A stretch of DNA of 64,000 nucleotides, taken from Pseudomonadales bacterium. GTDB taxonomy: Bacteria > Pseudomonadota > Gammaproteobacteria > Pseudomonadales > DT-91. Each line of letters opens with the position of its first letter. Within the stretch, counting starts at the first letter, position 1. The stretch covers positions 38,031 to 102,030 of the forward strand of contig JABSRQ010000013.1 of assembly GCA_013215055.1 (NCBI GenBank), in the 5' to 3' direction. The translations under genes were made by a program, and so were the position numbers. The notes beneath the pieces were generated by a model, which saw only the letters and a list, made by a program, of their open reading frames with translations, was not told where the DNA came from and did not search any database. Shown one piece after another: positions 20,587 through 29,182 of this stretch.

Positions 20587-21359
20587 TTCAGTGCCTCCGG
20601 TGCAGCAATCGGTAACTCGAGCATATTGATATTAGCCTGCTTATTAGCAATACGTGTGCCTCTGCGAACCGCATCACGATATTGCGATGATTCTAACGCT
20701 ATATACTGGCCTGCTTTTTTATCCCACATGCCGGTATGTTGTAAGTCGGCTGTTTGATACATTAAAGCAATACGGCCCACACGAAACATCGTCACATCAC
20801 GTTCAACACCATCAATGGTGACTTTATCGCCATAGGTATCAATTTTACGCCCGTATTCATTTTCGATTTTATAAGCTTCTAACAGCTGGCGAAACTTCTC
20901 GGCTACCGACAGTTCGGGTCTATCTAAATTGGCACGTAGAAACTGAATACGCTTAGTGCGCTCTTCCTGATGAAATGGCATATCTAACGCAATAAATTGT
21001 TCCAATGAAGCGATCATGCGCTCTATCAGCGGCGTAATCTGACGCTGAATAACTTGCACATCGGCGATCGATTTTTCAATATTATGTAAACGCTGCTGCT
21101 GTTTATCAATTTGAATCGCAAGTTTGGTGTTATAAACTTTTAAATCATCAACCAACTTGCCGGTTTGACGATATTCGCTGAGTAAATCAACTTTTCTCTC
21201 ATCTAAGCTGTCGATCTTTTTCTGAGATTTTTGCGCAGCCATGGTTTTTTTGGCATTGGCATTATTCACATCATTTAATGATGCGGCCTGTACCGTCACC
21301 GCAGAAAAACAGGCATTTATTGCCAGCGCCACAGCCAACTTTCTAGCAGGATATTTCAT
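20583..21359 (-). CDS. DUF3450 family periplasmic protein, TonB2 operon
   Basis: DUF3450 proteins occur as the first gene of TtpC-TonB2 operons and are of unknown biochemical role. The product has a signal peptide (MKYPARKLAVALAINACFSA...VQAAS), then a long coiled coil (DDLKVYNTKLAIQIDKQQQR), then a compact C-terminal region with the family's VGRIALMYQT and GQYIALES segments. The start at 21359 is preferred because AAAGG precedes it and it gives a clean signal peptide; an upstream ATG at 21416 would overlap folA. Confidence 0.82.
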   Translation of the reverse strand: MKYPARKLAVALAINACFSAVTVQAASLNDVNNANAKKTMAAQKSQKKIDSLDERKVDLLSEYRQTGKLVDDLKVYNTKLAIQIDKQQQRLHNIEKSIADVQVIQRQITPLIERMIASLEQFIALDMPFHQEERTKRIQFLRANLDRPELSVAEKFRQLLEAYKIENEYGRKIDTYGDKVTIDGVERDVTMFRVGRIALMYQTADLQHTGMWDKKAGQYIALESSQYRDAVRRGTRIANKQANINMLELPIAAPEALK

Positions 21360-21405
21360 AAGAAAACCTTTTCTTCTATCCAGTTTTATATTTTTTCTGT
21401 CTAAC

Positions 21406-21909
21406 TTATTTTTCATAGACGCAGAATGAATAATCGTAGGGGTTGCTGCCGGAAGCCAGATGCTTTTGTTCCGATTTCAACGTCCATTCACCCACATCAA
21501 ATCCGGTGAATGAAGCATCACCTTCTACATCACCATGTACTCTTGTTAAATAAAGGCGATTAGCCAAAGGCATGGCCGCCTTATAAATTTGTTCACCACC
21601 GATAATCATCACTTCGCTGGCCTCTTCTATCAAACAAACCGCTTCAGCAATCTCTATCGCCTGCTCAAGACTGGTCGCATGTTTAACACCTACCGGTAAT
21701 TCTAAGCCTTCCTGACGACTAATAACGATATTAGTACGCCCTGGTAAAGCTCGGCCTATGGATTCAAACGTTTTGCGCCCCATAACTATAGGCTTGGCCA
21801 TCGTCGTTTGCTTAAAATAACGTAAATCTTCCGGTAGATACCAGGGTAATTGATTATTACGCCCAATAACGCCGTTTTCTGCCATCGCAACAATAATAGC
21901 AATATCCAT
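21406..21909 (-). CDS. folA: Dihydrofolate reductase
   Basis: This enzyme reduces dihydrofolate to tetrahydrofolate with NADPH, regenerating the folate oxidised by ThyA. The 167-residue protein has the classical DHFR pattern: AMAENGVIGRNNQLPWYLPEDL (substrate site with the acidic residue in LPEDL), the NADPH-binding stretch PIVMGRKTFESIGRALPGR, and the MIIGGEQIYKAAMPLANRLY region. It lies 31 bp downstream of thyA on the same strand, a common pairing that links both steps of dTMP synthesis. Confidence 0.95.
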   Translation of the reverse strand: MDIAIIVAMAENGVIGRNNQLPWYLPEDLRYFKQTTMAKPIVMGRKTFESIGRALPGRTNIVISRQEGLELPVGVKHATSLEQAIEIAEAVCLIEEASEVMIIGGEQIYKAAMPLANRLYLTRVHGDVEGDASFTGFDVGEWTLKSEQKHLASGSNPYDYSFCVYEK

Positions 21910-21940
21910 AAAACTGATCTCTTATTTAGCTGAGCTTATA

Positions 21941-22774
21941 TTAAACAGCGACTGGCGCTTTAATACCGGGATGCGGATCATAACCCTCAATTTCAAAATC
22001 TTCAAAGCTGTAATCATATATAGAAGCAGGCTTAGACTTGATCTTCAATTGCGGTAAATCCCGGGTTTCACGACTGAGCTGCAGATTCACTTGTTCCATA
22101 TGGTTAGCATAGATATGACTATCGCCGGTAGTGATAATGATTTCACCTAAGTCCAGATCACATTGCTGTGCCAGCATATGAGTTAATAACGCCAGACTTG
22201 CGGTGTTATACGGCAGGCCTAACAAGGAATCTGAGCTGCGAATATACAGTTGAGCAGAGAGTTTATTATCCGCCACATAAAATTGATACAGTAGATGACA
22301 AGGTGGCAGAGCCATCTTGCCCTGTTTGACGTTTTCTTGCGGGCTTAAGGTTTCATCGGGAAGGAATTCTACATTCCAGCCATGAAATAAAATCCTACGG
22401 CTATCGGGTTTGTTTTTTAAACAATCCACCACATAGTCAATTTGATTGATGGTTTTCCCATCTTTGGTTGGCCATGCAGTCCATTGTTTGCCGTAAATGG
22501 GGCCTAGGTCGCCATCTTCTAACGCCCATTCATTCCAGATATTGACGCCGTTTTCATTTAACCATTTATTATTGGTATCGCCGTTTAAAAACCAAATCAG
22601 TTCATTGGCAATGCTTTTAAAATGCAGCTTTTTTGTGGTTAATAACGGAAAACCTTTGTTGAGATCATGGCGGAACTGGCGGCCAAAAACCGAGATCGTA
22701 CCGGTGCCGGTTCTATCGCCTTTTACCGTGCCATTTTCAAGAATGTCTTCAAGTAGTTCCAAATACTGTTTCAT
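21941..22774 (-). CDS. thyA: Thymidylate synthase
   Basis: ThyA methylates dUMP to dTMP using methylene-tetrahydrofolate. At 277 residues it is close to the E. coli length. Visible motifs are the N-terminal [16 protein letters not shown] dUMP-phosphate loop, the catalytic cysteine in [11 protein letters not shown], the [12 protein letters not shown] nucleotide-binding stretch and the C-terminal [10 protein letters not shown] that closes over the active site. It sits between lgt and folA, as in many proteobacteria. Confidence 0.96.
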   Translation of the reverse strand: MKQYLELLEDILENGTVKGDRTGTGTISVFGRQFRHDLNKGFPLLTTKKLHFKSIANELIWFLNGDTNNKWLNENGVNIWNEWALEDGDLGPIYGKQWTAWPTKDGKTINQIDYVVDCLKNKPDSRRILFHGWNVEFLPDETLSPQENVKQGKMALPPCHLLYQFYVADNKLSAQLYIRSSDSLLGLPYNTASLALLTHMLAQQCDLDLGEIIITTGDSHIYANHMEQVNLQLSRETRDLPQLKIKSKPASIYDYSFEDFEIEGYDPHPGIKAPVAV

Positions 22775-22789
22775 AGTTTATTCCGTCAA

Positions 22790-23611
22790 TTATTTCTTAA
22801 TCGCTTTATATTGATGAGATAAAGGCTCACCACGTCGATAAGCCCAGGCCATCACTATTACACCAATTAAAATCATTGGTAGGGATAAAATTTGCCCACG
22901 CGACATCCAGTCAAACAAATCAAAACCGATATGCGAATCTGGCTGGCGCACAAACTCTACCAGGAAGCGGAAAAAACCATAACCGATAATAAATAACGCG
23001 CCGGTTGCCCACTGCGGCCGGGGTTTACGCGCAAACCAGTAAATAATCAGGAATAAAACCAGACCTTCTAACACCGCCTCATAAAGCTGTGAAGCATGAC
23101 GTGGTAAACCTGAAGCATCTTTAGGAAACACCATCCCCCATGGACCGTCGGTAGGTCTGCCCCAGAGTTCCTGGCCGATAAAATTACCCATGCGGCCAAA
23201 AAACAACCCCATAGGCACGGCTAACGCTAACATATCAAACATAGCGCCAATCTGAATCTTATACTTTTTACAATATAGAGCTAATGCAATCACGACCCCG
23301 ATAAAGCCGCCGTGAAAAGACATACCGCCTTCCCAAACCCGGATGATGGATGCGGGATTATTAAGAAAGTTTTCAAAACCATAAAAAAACACATAGCCAA
23401 AGCGACCACCAAGAATAACCCCCATGGCGCCATAAAAAATAATGTCATCCACCTGTTCTGCCTGAAAAGGAGCCAGACCTTTCTTGGCTTTAAACTTCAG
23501 AATCCAATACGCAAACATAAATGCGCAAAGATACATCACCCCATACCAGTGAATTTGAGCAAAACCCAAGTCCAAAGCCACCGGGTCTATATTTGGGTGT
23601 TGAATCATCAC
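22790..23611 (-). CDS. lgt: Prolipoprotein diacylglyceryl transferase
   Basis: Lgt transfers diacylglycerol from phosphatidylglycerol to the lipobox cysteine of prolipoproteins, the first step in lipoprotein maturation. The 273-residue inner-membrane protein has seven predicted TM helices, the HGG segment (GGMSFHGGFIG) and the Lgt signature around FGRMGNFIGQELWGRPTDG with its essential Arg. Its ATG overlaps the stop of the upstream TauE/SafE gene by 4 bp. Several lipoproteins in this window would be its substrates. Confidence 0.95.
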   Translation of the reverse strand: MMIQHPNIDPVALDLGFAQIHWYGVMYLCAFMFAYWILKFKAKKGLAPFQAEQVDDIIFYGAMGVILGGRFGYVFFYGFENFLNNPASIIRVWEGGMSFHGGFIGVVIALALYCKKYKIQIGAMFDMLALAVPMGLFFGRMGNFIGQELWGRPTDGPWGMVFPKDASGLPRHASQLYEAVLEGLVLFLIIYWFARKPRPQWATGALFIIGYGFFRFLVEFVRQPDSHIGFDLFDWMSRGQILSLPMILIGVIVMAWAYRRGEPLSHQYKAIKK

Positions 23612-24420
23612 AGTATTCCTAAAGATTTAAAAATCATCGATTGGCCAATAATAACAAGAAATATCGCAAAGATACGCTTTAAGGTTGTGGCCTTAAGCTT
23701 TTTCGCCAGCGTTGCGCCAAGCTTTGCAAAAGGTGCGGCCATGGCGGCAATGCCAATAAAAGCGGGCAGGTAAATAAAACCTAAACTCCAATCTGGCGTA
23801 GCCGTATCCCCCCAGCCCGCCACGATATTACCGATAGCCCCTGCGATTGCGATAGGCATGCCACAGGCAGCTGCGGTAGCTACCGCTTTTTGCATGGGGG
23901 TAGAAAAAAAACTTAAAAAAGGCACGTTTAATGACCCGCCTCCAATACCAAATAACGCAGAAACCCAGCCTGAGAAAAATCCAAAGCCCGTTAGGCCTAT
24001 TTTTGCAGGCAGAGCACGTTCACCTTTTGGCATTACATTAAACCCCATCTGCACCGCAATCAACGATAAAAAACAGCCCATAATCAACTGTAATAACGGC
24101 CCTGGAATATTCACCACGGTATAAACACCCACCATCACGCCGAACACCAAACCCGGTGCCATGGACTTCACCACCGGCCATAAAACAAAACCATTTTTAT
24201 GATGGCTAGACACCGAACTTATCGATGTCACACAGATAATCGCCAACGATGTGCCCACCGCCATATGTGTTAGAACCAATGTCGGCATACCCTGCATTGC
24301 AAAAGCATAAATCAGCGCAGGCACGATAATCACCCCACCTCCGACACCAAATAAACCGGCCACTAAACCTGCTATTGCGCCGACTGCCAGATATAATGCC
24401 AAAACCGTTAACATAATCAC
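23608..24420 (-). CDS. TauE/SafE family membrane permease
   Basis: This is a polytopic inner-membrane protein of 270 residues with the paired glycine-rich motif of the TauE/SafE (DUF81) family: GLVAGLFGVGGGVIIVPAL near the N-terminus and its internal repeat FSGWVSALFGIGGGSLNVPF. About eight TM helices are expected. Family members export sulfite or organosulfur anions, but the substrate cannot be read here. It overlaps lgt by 4 bp and is the first gene of this minus-strand run. A second in-frame ATG at 24414 is possible. Confidence 0.85.
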   Translation of the reverse strand: MIMLTVLALYLAVGAIAGLVAGLFGVGGGVIIVPALIYAFAMQGMPTLVLTHMAVGTSLAIICVTSISSVSSHHKNGFVLWPVVKSMAPGLVFGVMVGVYTVVNIPGPLLQLIMGCFLSLIAVQMGFNVMPKGERALPAKIGLTGFGFFSGWVSALFGIGGGSLNVPFLSFFSTPMQKAVATAAACGMPIAIAGAIGNIVAGWGDTATPDWSLGFIYLPAFIGIAAMAAPFAKLGATLAKKLKATTLKRIFAIFLVIIGQSMIFKSLGIL

Positions 24421-24500
24421 CTCAAATTGGGGCCTGAGGGTAGCATATTGCTCTTCAGCCGCCTATTCTTGAGCCTTGCAACTTTAACTGATTGTCCACC

Positions 24501-25262
24501 ATGTGTTTGATTTTCATTGCCATAGATTCTCACCCTGATTACCCGGTTATTATTGCCGCTAATCGGGATGAATTTTATCAACGCCCTACTGAATCTGCAC
24601 ACTTCTGGCCTGCAAGCGAACTATTGGCCGGTAAAGATACACAGGCAGGTGGAACCTGGTTAGGTATTAATCGACAAGGGCAGTTTGCAGCGGTTACCAA
24701 CTTTCGAGAAACAGAGACTCAAACCTACAATTCCAGCCGCGGTGAACTACCCTGCCTGTTTTTAAATCAGCGCAGTCAGGCAAATTTTGAACAACATCTG
24801 CAAAAACAGTCACCACACTACGCCGGTTTTAACTGCCTGTTTGGCCAACTGGGTGTTAAACCGCAACTCAGCTATTTTAGCAATCGGCAAAATAAGCTTA
24901 TACCGCTAAGCAAGGGCCTCTATGGTTTGAGCAATGCATTGTTAGACAGCAACTGGTTTAAGATAGAACAAGGCAAAGAGAATATAAATACCTTGTTAAA
25001 CCAAGATTTTAACCATGAAGAGTGGTTTAATTTTCTTAAAGATCAGGTTAAAGCCAGCGATAACAATTTACCCGATACCGGTATCGCAATAGAGACCGAG
25101 CGTTTATTATCCTCACGTTTTATTCATTCTCCCGATTATGGCACCCGCTGCAGTACATTGATTACGGTAGACAAAAAAGCCAGAGTGCAGTTTTGTGAAC
25201 GCAGCTATGATGAACATGCCCAGGCTGTGGCAACCCATTTTTTTGATTTTCCTATTAACTAA
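24501..25262 (+). CDS. NRDE family protein (Ntn-hydrolase-like, TANGO2-like)
   Basis: The protein carries the NRDE signature (VIIAANRDEFYQRPTESAHFW) after MCLIFIA, the GGTWLGINRQGQFAAVTNFR segment and a C-terminal YGTRCSTLITVD stretch. Choosing the ATG at 24501 instead of the upstream TTG at 24492 places Cys at position 2, where family members keep a likely N-terminal nucleophile. The function of bacterial NRDE proteins is not established. It is divergent from the TauE/SafE gene, with a ~80-bp shared promoter region, and is followed by a VanZ-like gene. Confidence 0.85.
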   Translation: MCLIFIAIDSHPDYPVIIAANRDEFYQRPTESAHFWPASELLAGKDTQAGGTWLGINRQGQFAAVTNFRETETQTYNSSRGELPCLFLNQRSQANFEQHLQKQSPHYAGFNCLFGQLGVKPQLSYFSNRQNKLIPLSKGLYGLSNALLDSNWFKIEQGKENINTLLNQDFNHEEWFNFLKDQVKASDNNLPDTGIAIETERLLSSRFIHSPDYGTRCSTLITVDKKARVQFCERSYDEHAQAVATHFFDFPIN

Positions 25263-25280
25263 AGCTTACGATTTAACGCT

Positions 25281-25679
25281 ATGCCTATAACAATAAAATG
25301 CTTATACCAACCACAAGTGCTAATGAGCGCAAGATTTTCGCTACTGGCCTACACCGCATTAATTATCTATTTAAGTTTGATGCCTATTGGCAAAGAGATG
25401 CCAGTACAGATTTGGGATAAAGCCGCTCATGCATTGGTCTATATGGGTTTTACCTTTATCGCCGCGTTTTGCACCCAGAACTTGCGGTATTTTATGCTCT
25501 ATTTAATTGGCTTTATAGTCTTTGGCGTAGGCATAGAAATCGCCCAGGGGCTCACCGCTTATCGATCTTTTTCCTATCTGGATATGGTGGCCAATAGCAG
25601 CGGCATTGGCATTGGCATTGTGCTTTTATTTACTGTAAACAAACTGATATCACTGCCAGCGTTCAATACACAGGCCTAA
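25281..25679 (+). CDS. VanZ-like membrane protein
   Basis: A small protein with about four TM helices, matching the VanZ-like family: an N-terminal TALIIYLSLMPIGKE helix, the WDKAAHALVYMGFTF motif and the IEIAQGLTAYRSFSYLDMVAN stretch (family signature ExxQxxxxxRxxxxxDxxxN). The family function is unknown outside the teicoplanin-resistance VanZ. An ATG at 25323 (MSARFSLL) would remove a non-membrane N-terminal stub and may be the true start. It ends 20 bp before a strong terminator. Confidence 0.8.
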   Translation: MPITIKCLYQPQVLMSARFSLLAYTALIIYLSLMPIGKEMPVQIWDKAAHALVYMGFTFIAAFCTQNLRYFMLYLIGFIVFGVGIEIAQGLTAYRSFSYLDMVANSSGIGIGIVLLFTVNKLISLPAFNTQA

Positions 25680-25697
25680 CAAGATACTTTGCAGATA

Positions 25698-25728
25698 CAA
25701 AAAACCCGCTATGTTAGCGGGTTTTTTT
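25698..25728. terminator. Bidirectional intrinsic terminator
   Basis: AAAAACCCGCT-ATGTT-AGCGGGTTTTTTT is a GC stem with A- and T-runs on the two sides. It serves the converging VanZ-like (+) and Rieske oxygenase (-) genes. Confidence 0.9.
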
Positions 25729-25749
25729 AAACGTTATGCAATGGGCTAA

Positions 25750-26739
25750 TTAAGAAGCACCATCCCAATCGGCGTAGAACTGCTTATACCACTTACGGAA
25801 TTTAGCAATCGGGCCATCACCGTCACACAATACAGGTAGTGGGCGGTAGATCTTGTTTTCCCAGATAGGCTTATCTTCATTTAACTGCTTGCAGATATCC
25901 TTAATGATCGCCTTGTTAACACCGGCTTTCATCATATTCTCTTCAGATTTAGGCTGCTTGAAGCCAAAACGCACATGCGTGGTTTCTTGATCAATAGGTG
26001 TGATCTGCGCTAATAAGAAGGTATCGGCAATACCGTAGAAACGAGTCCATGCTTGACCAGGACCGGCATTATTGGTGTGAATCTCACCTTTAACCACACC
26101 TTTAGGTGTTTTCATATCGGCACGTTGAATACCGTGGCTCTTATGACCGTCTTGTACCGATTCCCAAACTGGGAAATCAGCTACTTTATGTACATAATGG
26201 AAGTGAGCTGGATCGGCAGCATTTTCGCCCATCTCTTGTGGATGAGTCTTGATGATCCACTCATGTTTCTCAAAATCAGACCATTCATCAGAGGTCGCTT
26301 CTTCATGCTCTTCAACATCCCATAAAGGAGCTTGAGATTCTTCAGGATGATACCAAACCCAGATAACGCCGTTCTTTTCTTGTACCGGATAAGATTTCAG
26401 ACACTGTTTGTCTTTCACCTTAGGCGGCATGTTTTTAGCATAAGGCACTTCAGCACACACACCTTCGCCATCAAATCGCCAGGCGTGGAAAGGACATACA
26501 ATCGTTTCACCTTGAATCCTACCACCTTCACCATGCTCTGCATTGATACCGTGGCCCAAATGAGCACCCAGATGAGGACAGTAAGCGTCTAACACAACCG
26601 CCTTACCACCTTCGGTACGAAACAGCACCATTTCTTTACCGAAGTAATGAATCGCACGTGATGCGGCAGGTGCCAACTCATCCGAATAGCTTACGCCGAA
26701 CCAGCCAAAAGGCATCGGCATGGGGAATCTTTTAATCAT
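25750..26739 (-). CDS. Rieske non-haem iron oxygenase, steroid-type (KshA/DAF36-like)
   Basis: The 329-residue protein has an N-terminal Rieske [2Fe-2S] domain with ligands Cys54-His56 (CPHLGAHLG) and Cys82-His85 (CPFHAW). The catalytic domain's mononuclear iron motif is NAADPAHFHYVH (Asp176, His179, His184). The short gap and the PMPFGWFGV start resemble sterol or ketosteroid oxygenases (KshA, cholesterol 7-desaturase/DAF36) more than ring-hydroxylating alpha subunits. Substrate assignment is inference; no steroid catabolic genes are near. It needs an electron-donating reductase, not encoded here. It stands alone, transcribed toward a terminator shared with the VanZ-like gene. Confidence 0.85.
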   Translation of the reverse strand: MIKRFPMPMPFGWFGVSYSDELAPAASRAIHYFGKEMVLFRTEGGKAVVLDAYCPHLGAHLGHGINAEHGEGGRIQGETIVCPFHAWRFDGEGVCAEVPYAKNMPPKVKDKQCLKSYPVQEKNGVIWVWYHPEESQAPLWDVEEHEEATSDEWSDFEKHEWIIKTHPQEMGENAADPAHFHYVHKVADFPVWESVQDGHKSHGIQRADMKTPKGVVKGEIHTNNAGPGQAWTRFYGIADTFLLAQITPIDQETTHVRFGFKQPKSEENMMKAGVNKAIIKDICKQLNEDKPIWENKIYRPLPVLCDGDGPIAKFRKWYKQFYADWDGAS

Positions 26740-27047
26740 CTTGATTTCCTGTTTTTTTAATCAAGTGGTAGTTATATGCGTTTTGCTTTGCTCTGGGTCA
26801 AGCAATCGGCATAAATCCCTACGATTGTAACGGAATTAGGCCCAAAGAACAGCCATTAAAACCGCACATTACACAAGAAAAGCTATTGATTTGGTAGCGA
26901 TTTTCTGTGAACCCCTGTGAAAAACGGCTATCAAGTGAGCCATTTTAAGGCCTAAAAAGAATATTCAGCGGACCTTAAGAAAGCTGGCAGCCAATACCGT
27001 TAGGCTATAGAATAGGCAACCTCTAAAAATATAAAAAAGGTCAACAC
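26740..27047. other. 308-bp intergenic region between divergent Rieske and pseudokinase genes
   Basis: It should hold promoters for both genes. I see AAAAAAGG before the kinase GTG start and a GGCT-ATCAAGTG-AGCC inverted repeat near 26926-26941, but no convincing riboswitch, tRNA, small ORF or strong sigma-factor site. Confidence 0.5.
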
Positions 27048-29045
27048 GTGTCAGGACAAGAGTCTAGCCCCGCAAGTAGACAAGCCCCACAAGTAAAAGG
27101 CTTCACTCTTATCAAAAAATTGGGCAGCGGAAAATCTGCCGATGTCTACCTGGCCAATCAAGAATGCTTTGATCGCAAGGTTGCGCTGAAGATACTGCAT
27201 GCATCCCTCAACGATGACCCAGGCTTTAAGAAACGCTTCTTTGAAAAAGTTAAACTGATCAAACAGCTTTCCCACCCCCATCTCGCCGAAGTGTATAGTG
27301 TTGGTGAAAGTGAAGGCCGCACTTATCTGGTGATGGAATATTTCCCAGGCGGAAATCTGGCTAAAAAAATCGAAAATTTAAAAAAGCTTTCCGCTAAAGA
27401 ATGTGCGCAGGCTTACTTGCAAGTTAGCGAAGCGATCAGCTACTGCCACCAAAAAGGCATTTTACACGGCAATCTGCATAATAAAAAAATCTATATCCGC
27501 GATAACGGAAAAATCGCATTAAGTGATTATGTTCTCGCCAGAGCACAAATTAAAGGCAAGCTCTTTAATAGTATTCACCATATCAGCCCGGAACAATTGC
27601 AAGGCCAAAAACCCAGCAAAGCAGTCGATTATTACGCCATGGGCATCTGCTGCTATCAGGCACTTACGGGCACGCTTCCATTTACCGGTAACAGCGCTAA
27701 AGACATTGCCAATCAACACATCAACAATAGACCAGCAGCTCTGCCAGAAGAAACCAGCAGCTTTCAAGACGTTATCGATGGTTTATTAAATAAAGATCCT
27801 CAGCAACGCACGGCTAACCACGAAGCCTTAGCGCCCGATTTATTGGATATCATTCAACAAGCTCAACAAGAAAAAGTCACAAGCGACACGATACAACTCA
27901 GCAGCGTGGATGATTTTGAACCTGGCATCAGCAGCCCACTTAAAAGTGATACACCTAGCACCACCATCGCTGCCGAGAGCCTCAACGCAAACAAAAAAGC
28001 GGCTACGAATTCAGAAGAACAAGCCGATATCGACGCAGCAATGGCAGCGCTGGAAAAATCTTCATCACCCAAAGTAGCCATTGCCGGTATCGCCGCACTT
28101 TTATTATCAGCAGCTTTAGGCAGCTGGTATTACATCAATATGGATACCGCTGCCCCTGCAGCCGTGGTGACACCCACGACTACGATAACACCCGAGCCCA
28201 TACAGGAAGACCCCACCCAGCAACGTATAGAAAGGTTGTTGGCTAAAGCGGAAATTTTAATGGATGCAGGTAAATACACCCAACCGATAGGCAATAATGC
28301 CTATGGAAAGTACCAGCTGGTATTAGAGAAGGATTCGCGTAACCCCAGAGCACTGGATGGCATTCAGCGTATCACCGCAAAACTTTTGCAACAGGCCCAC
28401 AGCAAGATAAACAAGAATCAACTTAAACCCGCTAAAAAAATCATCACCATAGTTAAAGCCATCGATAAACACGCTAAAGGACTGTCTGAAGCGGAGCTCG
28501 CCCTGAACAAAAAGATGACGCAACAGGCCGCACGCCAGGCTGAAAAATCTCGCAAAGCCAATGATGCCTGGGCTCTGAAACAACGCCAGGCACAAGAGGC
28601 TAAAACCGCTGAACAAGCCCGTATCGATGCAGAAGAAGAGAAACTCGCCAGATTAGCCGCCGAGAAACAACTACAGCAAGAGCTGGCCGAAGAACAACGC
28701 CAACAAGCAGCCGAAGCTCAAGCCAATATCACCATGGGCTATTTAAATAAATTGAAAGTGAACGGCCTGCTAAGAAAAGCCGACACCTATTATAAACGGG
28801 GTGAGTTTCACTCCCCGGCACAGGAAAATGCGCTGGAGAAATATATGCAAGTCCTGCTTATTGATGCCAATAATCAAATTGCACGGCAGGGCCTGATAAA
28901 AGTTGTTGATACCATCGTGCCGGAAATACAGGCTTTTTTAGACCAGCAGCAATACTCCATGGCTAAAAACCTCTACGACCAAGCGATAACGGCCACGCCA
29001 AATCACTCTTTGTTAAAAAAATTAGGCCAAAGCAAGGGCTGGTAA
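27048..29045 (+). CDS. Transmembrane Hanks-type pseudokinase with periplasmic repeat domain
   Basis: Residues ~18-275 match a bacterial Ser/Thr kinase fold: glycine loop LGSGKSADV (25-33), the VALK lysine (Lys48), VMEY hinge, SPEQ and VDYYAMGICCYQALTG. The catalytic loop reads HGNLHNKK (140-147) where active kinases have HRDLKPxN, and the DFG motif is SDY (159-161). Both the catalytic and the metal-binding Asp are therefore missing. A TM helix follows (~345-365), then an Ala/Gln/Glu-rich coiled coil flanked by two copies of a ~60-residue unit (LLAKAEILMDAGKYT and LLRKADTYYKRGEFH). The start is GTG with AAAAAAGG 7 nt upstream. A degQ-like gene follows 137 bp later. It probably binds a ligand or partner but does not phosphorylate; that is inference. 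Confidence 0.88.
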   Translation: MSGQESSPASRQAPQVKGFTLIKKLGSGKSADVYLANQECFDRKVALKILHASLNDDPGFKKRFFEKVKLIKQLSHPHLAEVYSVGESEGRTYLVMEYFPGGNLAKKIENLKKLSAKECAQAYLQVSEAISYCHQKGILHGNLHNKKIYIRDNGKIALSDYVLARAQIKGKLFNSIHHISPEQLQGQKPSKAVDYYAMGICCYQALTGTLPFTGNSAKDIANQHINNRPAALPEETSSFQDVIDGLLNKDPQQRTANHEALAPDLLDIIQQAQQEKVTSDTIQLSSVDDFEPGISSPLKSDTPSTTIAAESLNANKKAATNSEEQADIDAAMAALEKSSSPKVAIAGIAALLLSAALGSWYYINMDTAAPAAVVTPTTTITPEPIQEDPTQQRIERLLAKAEILMDAGKYTQPIGNNAYGKYQLVLEKDSRNPRALDGIQRITAKLLQQAHSKINKNQLKPAKKIITIVKAIDKHAKGLSEAELALNKKMTQQAARQAEKSRKANDAWALKQRQAQEAKTAEQARIDAEEEKLARLAAEKQLQQELAEEQRQQAAEAQANITMGYLNKLKVNGLLRKADTYYKRGEFHSPAQENALEKYMQVLLIDANNQIARQGLIKVVDTIVPEIQAFLDQQQYSMAKNLYDQAITATPNHSLLKKLGQSKGW

Positions 29046-29182
29046 GCCACCTCCCCTCCCAGGCAGCCACATTCGTAGCTGCCTCAATCATCAAATAATT
29101 CTAAATTTTATCGAACCCCTTGAATATTCCGTGGTCTGCAGTAACTTAAACCTACAAACTTAGTAAAAAAGGGTCACTGCCA

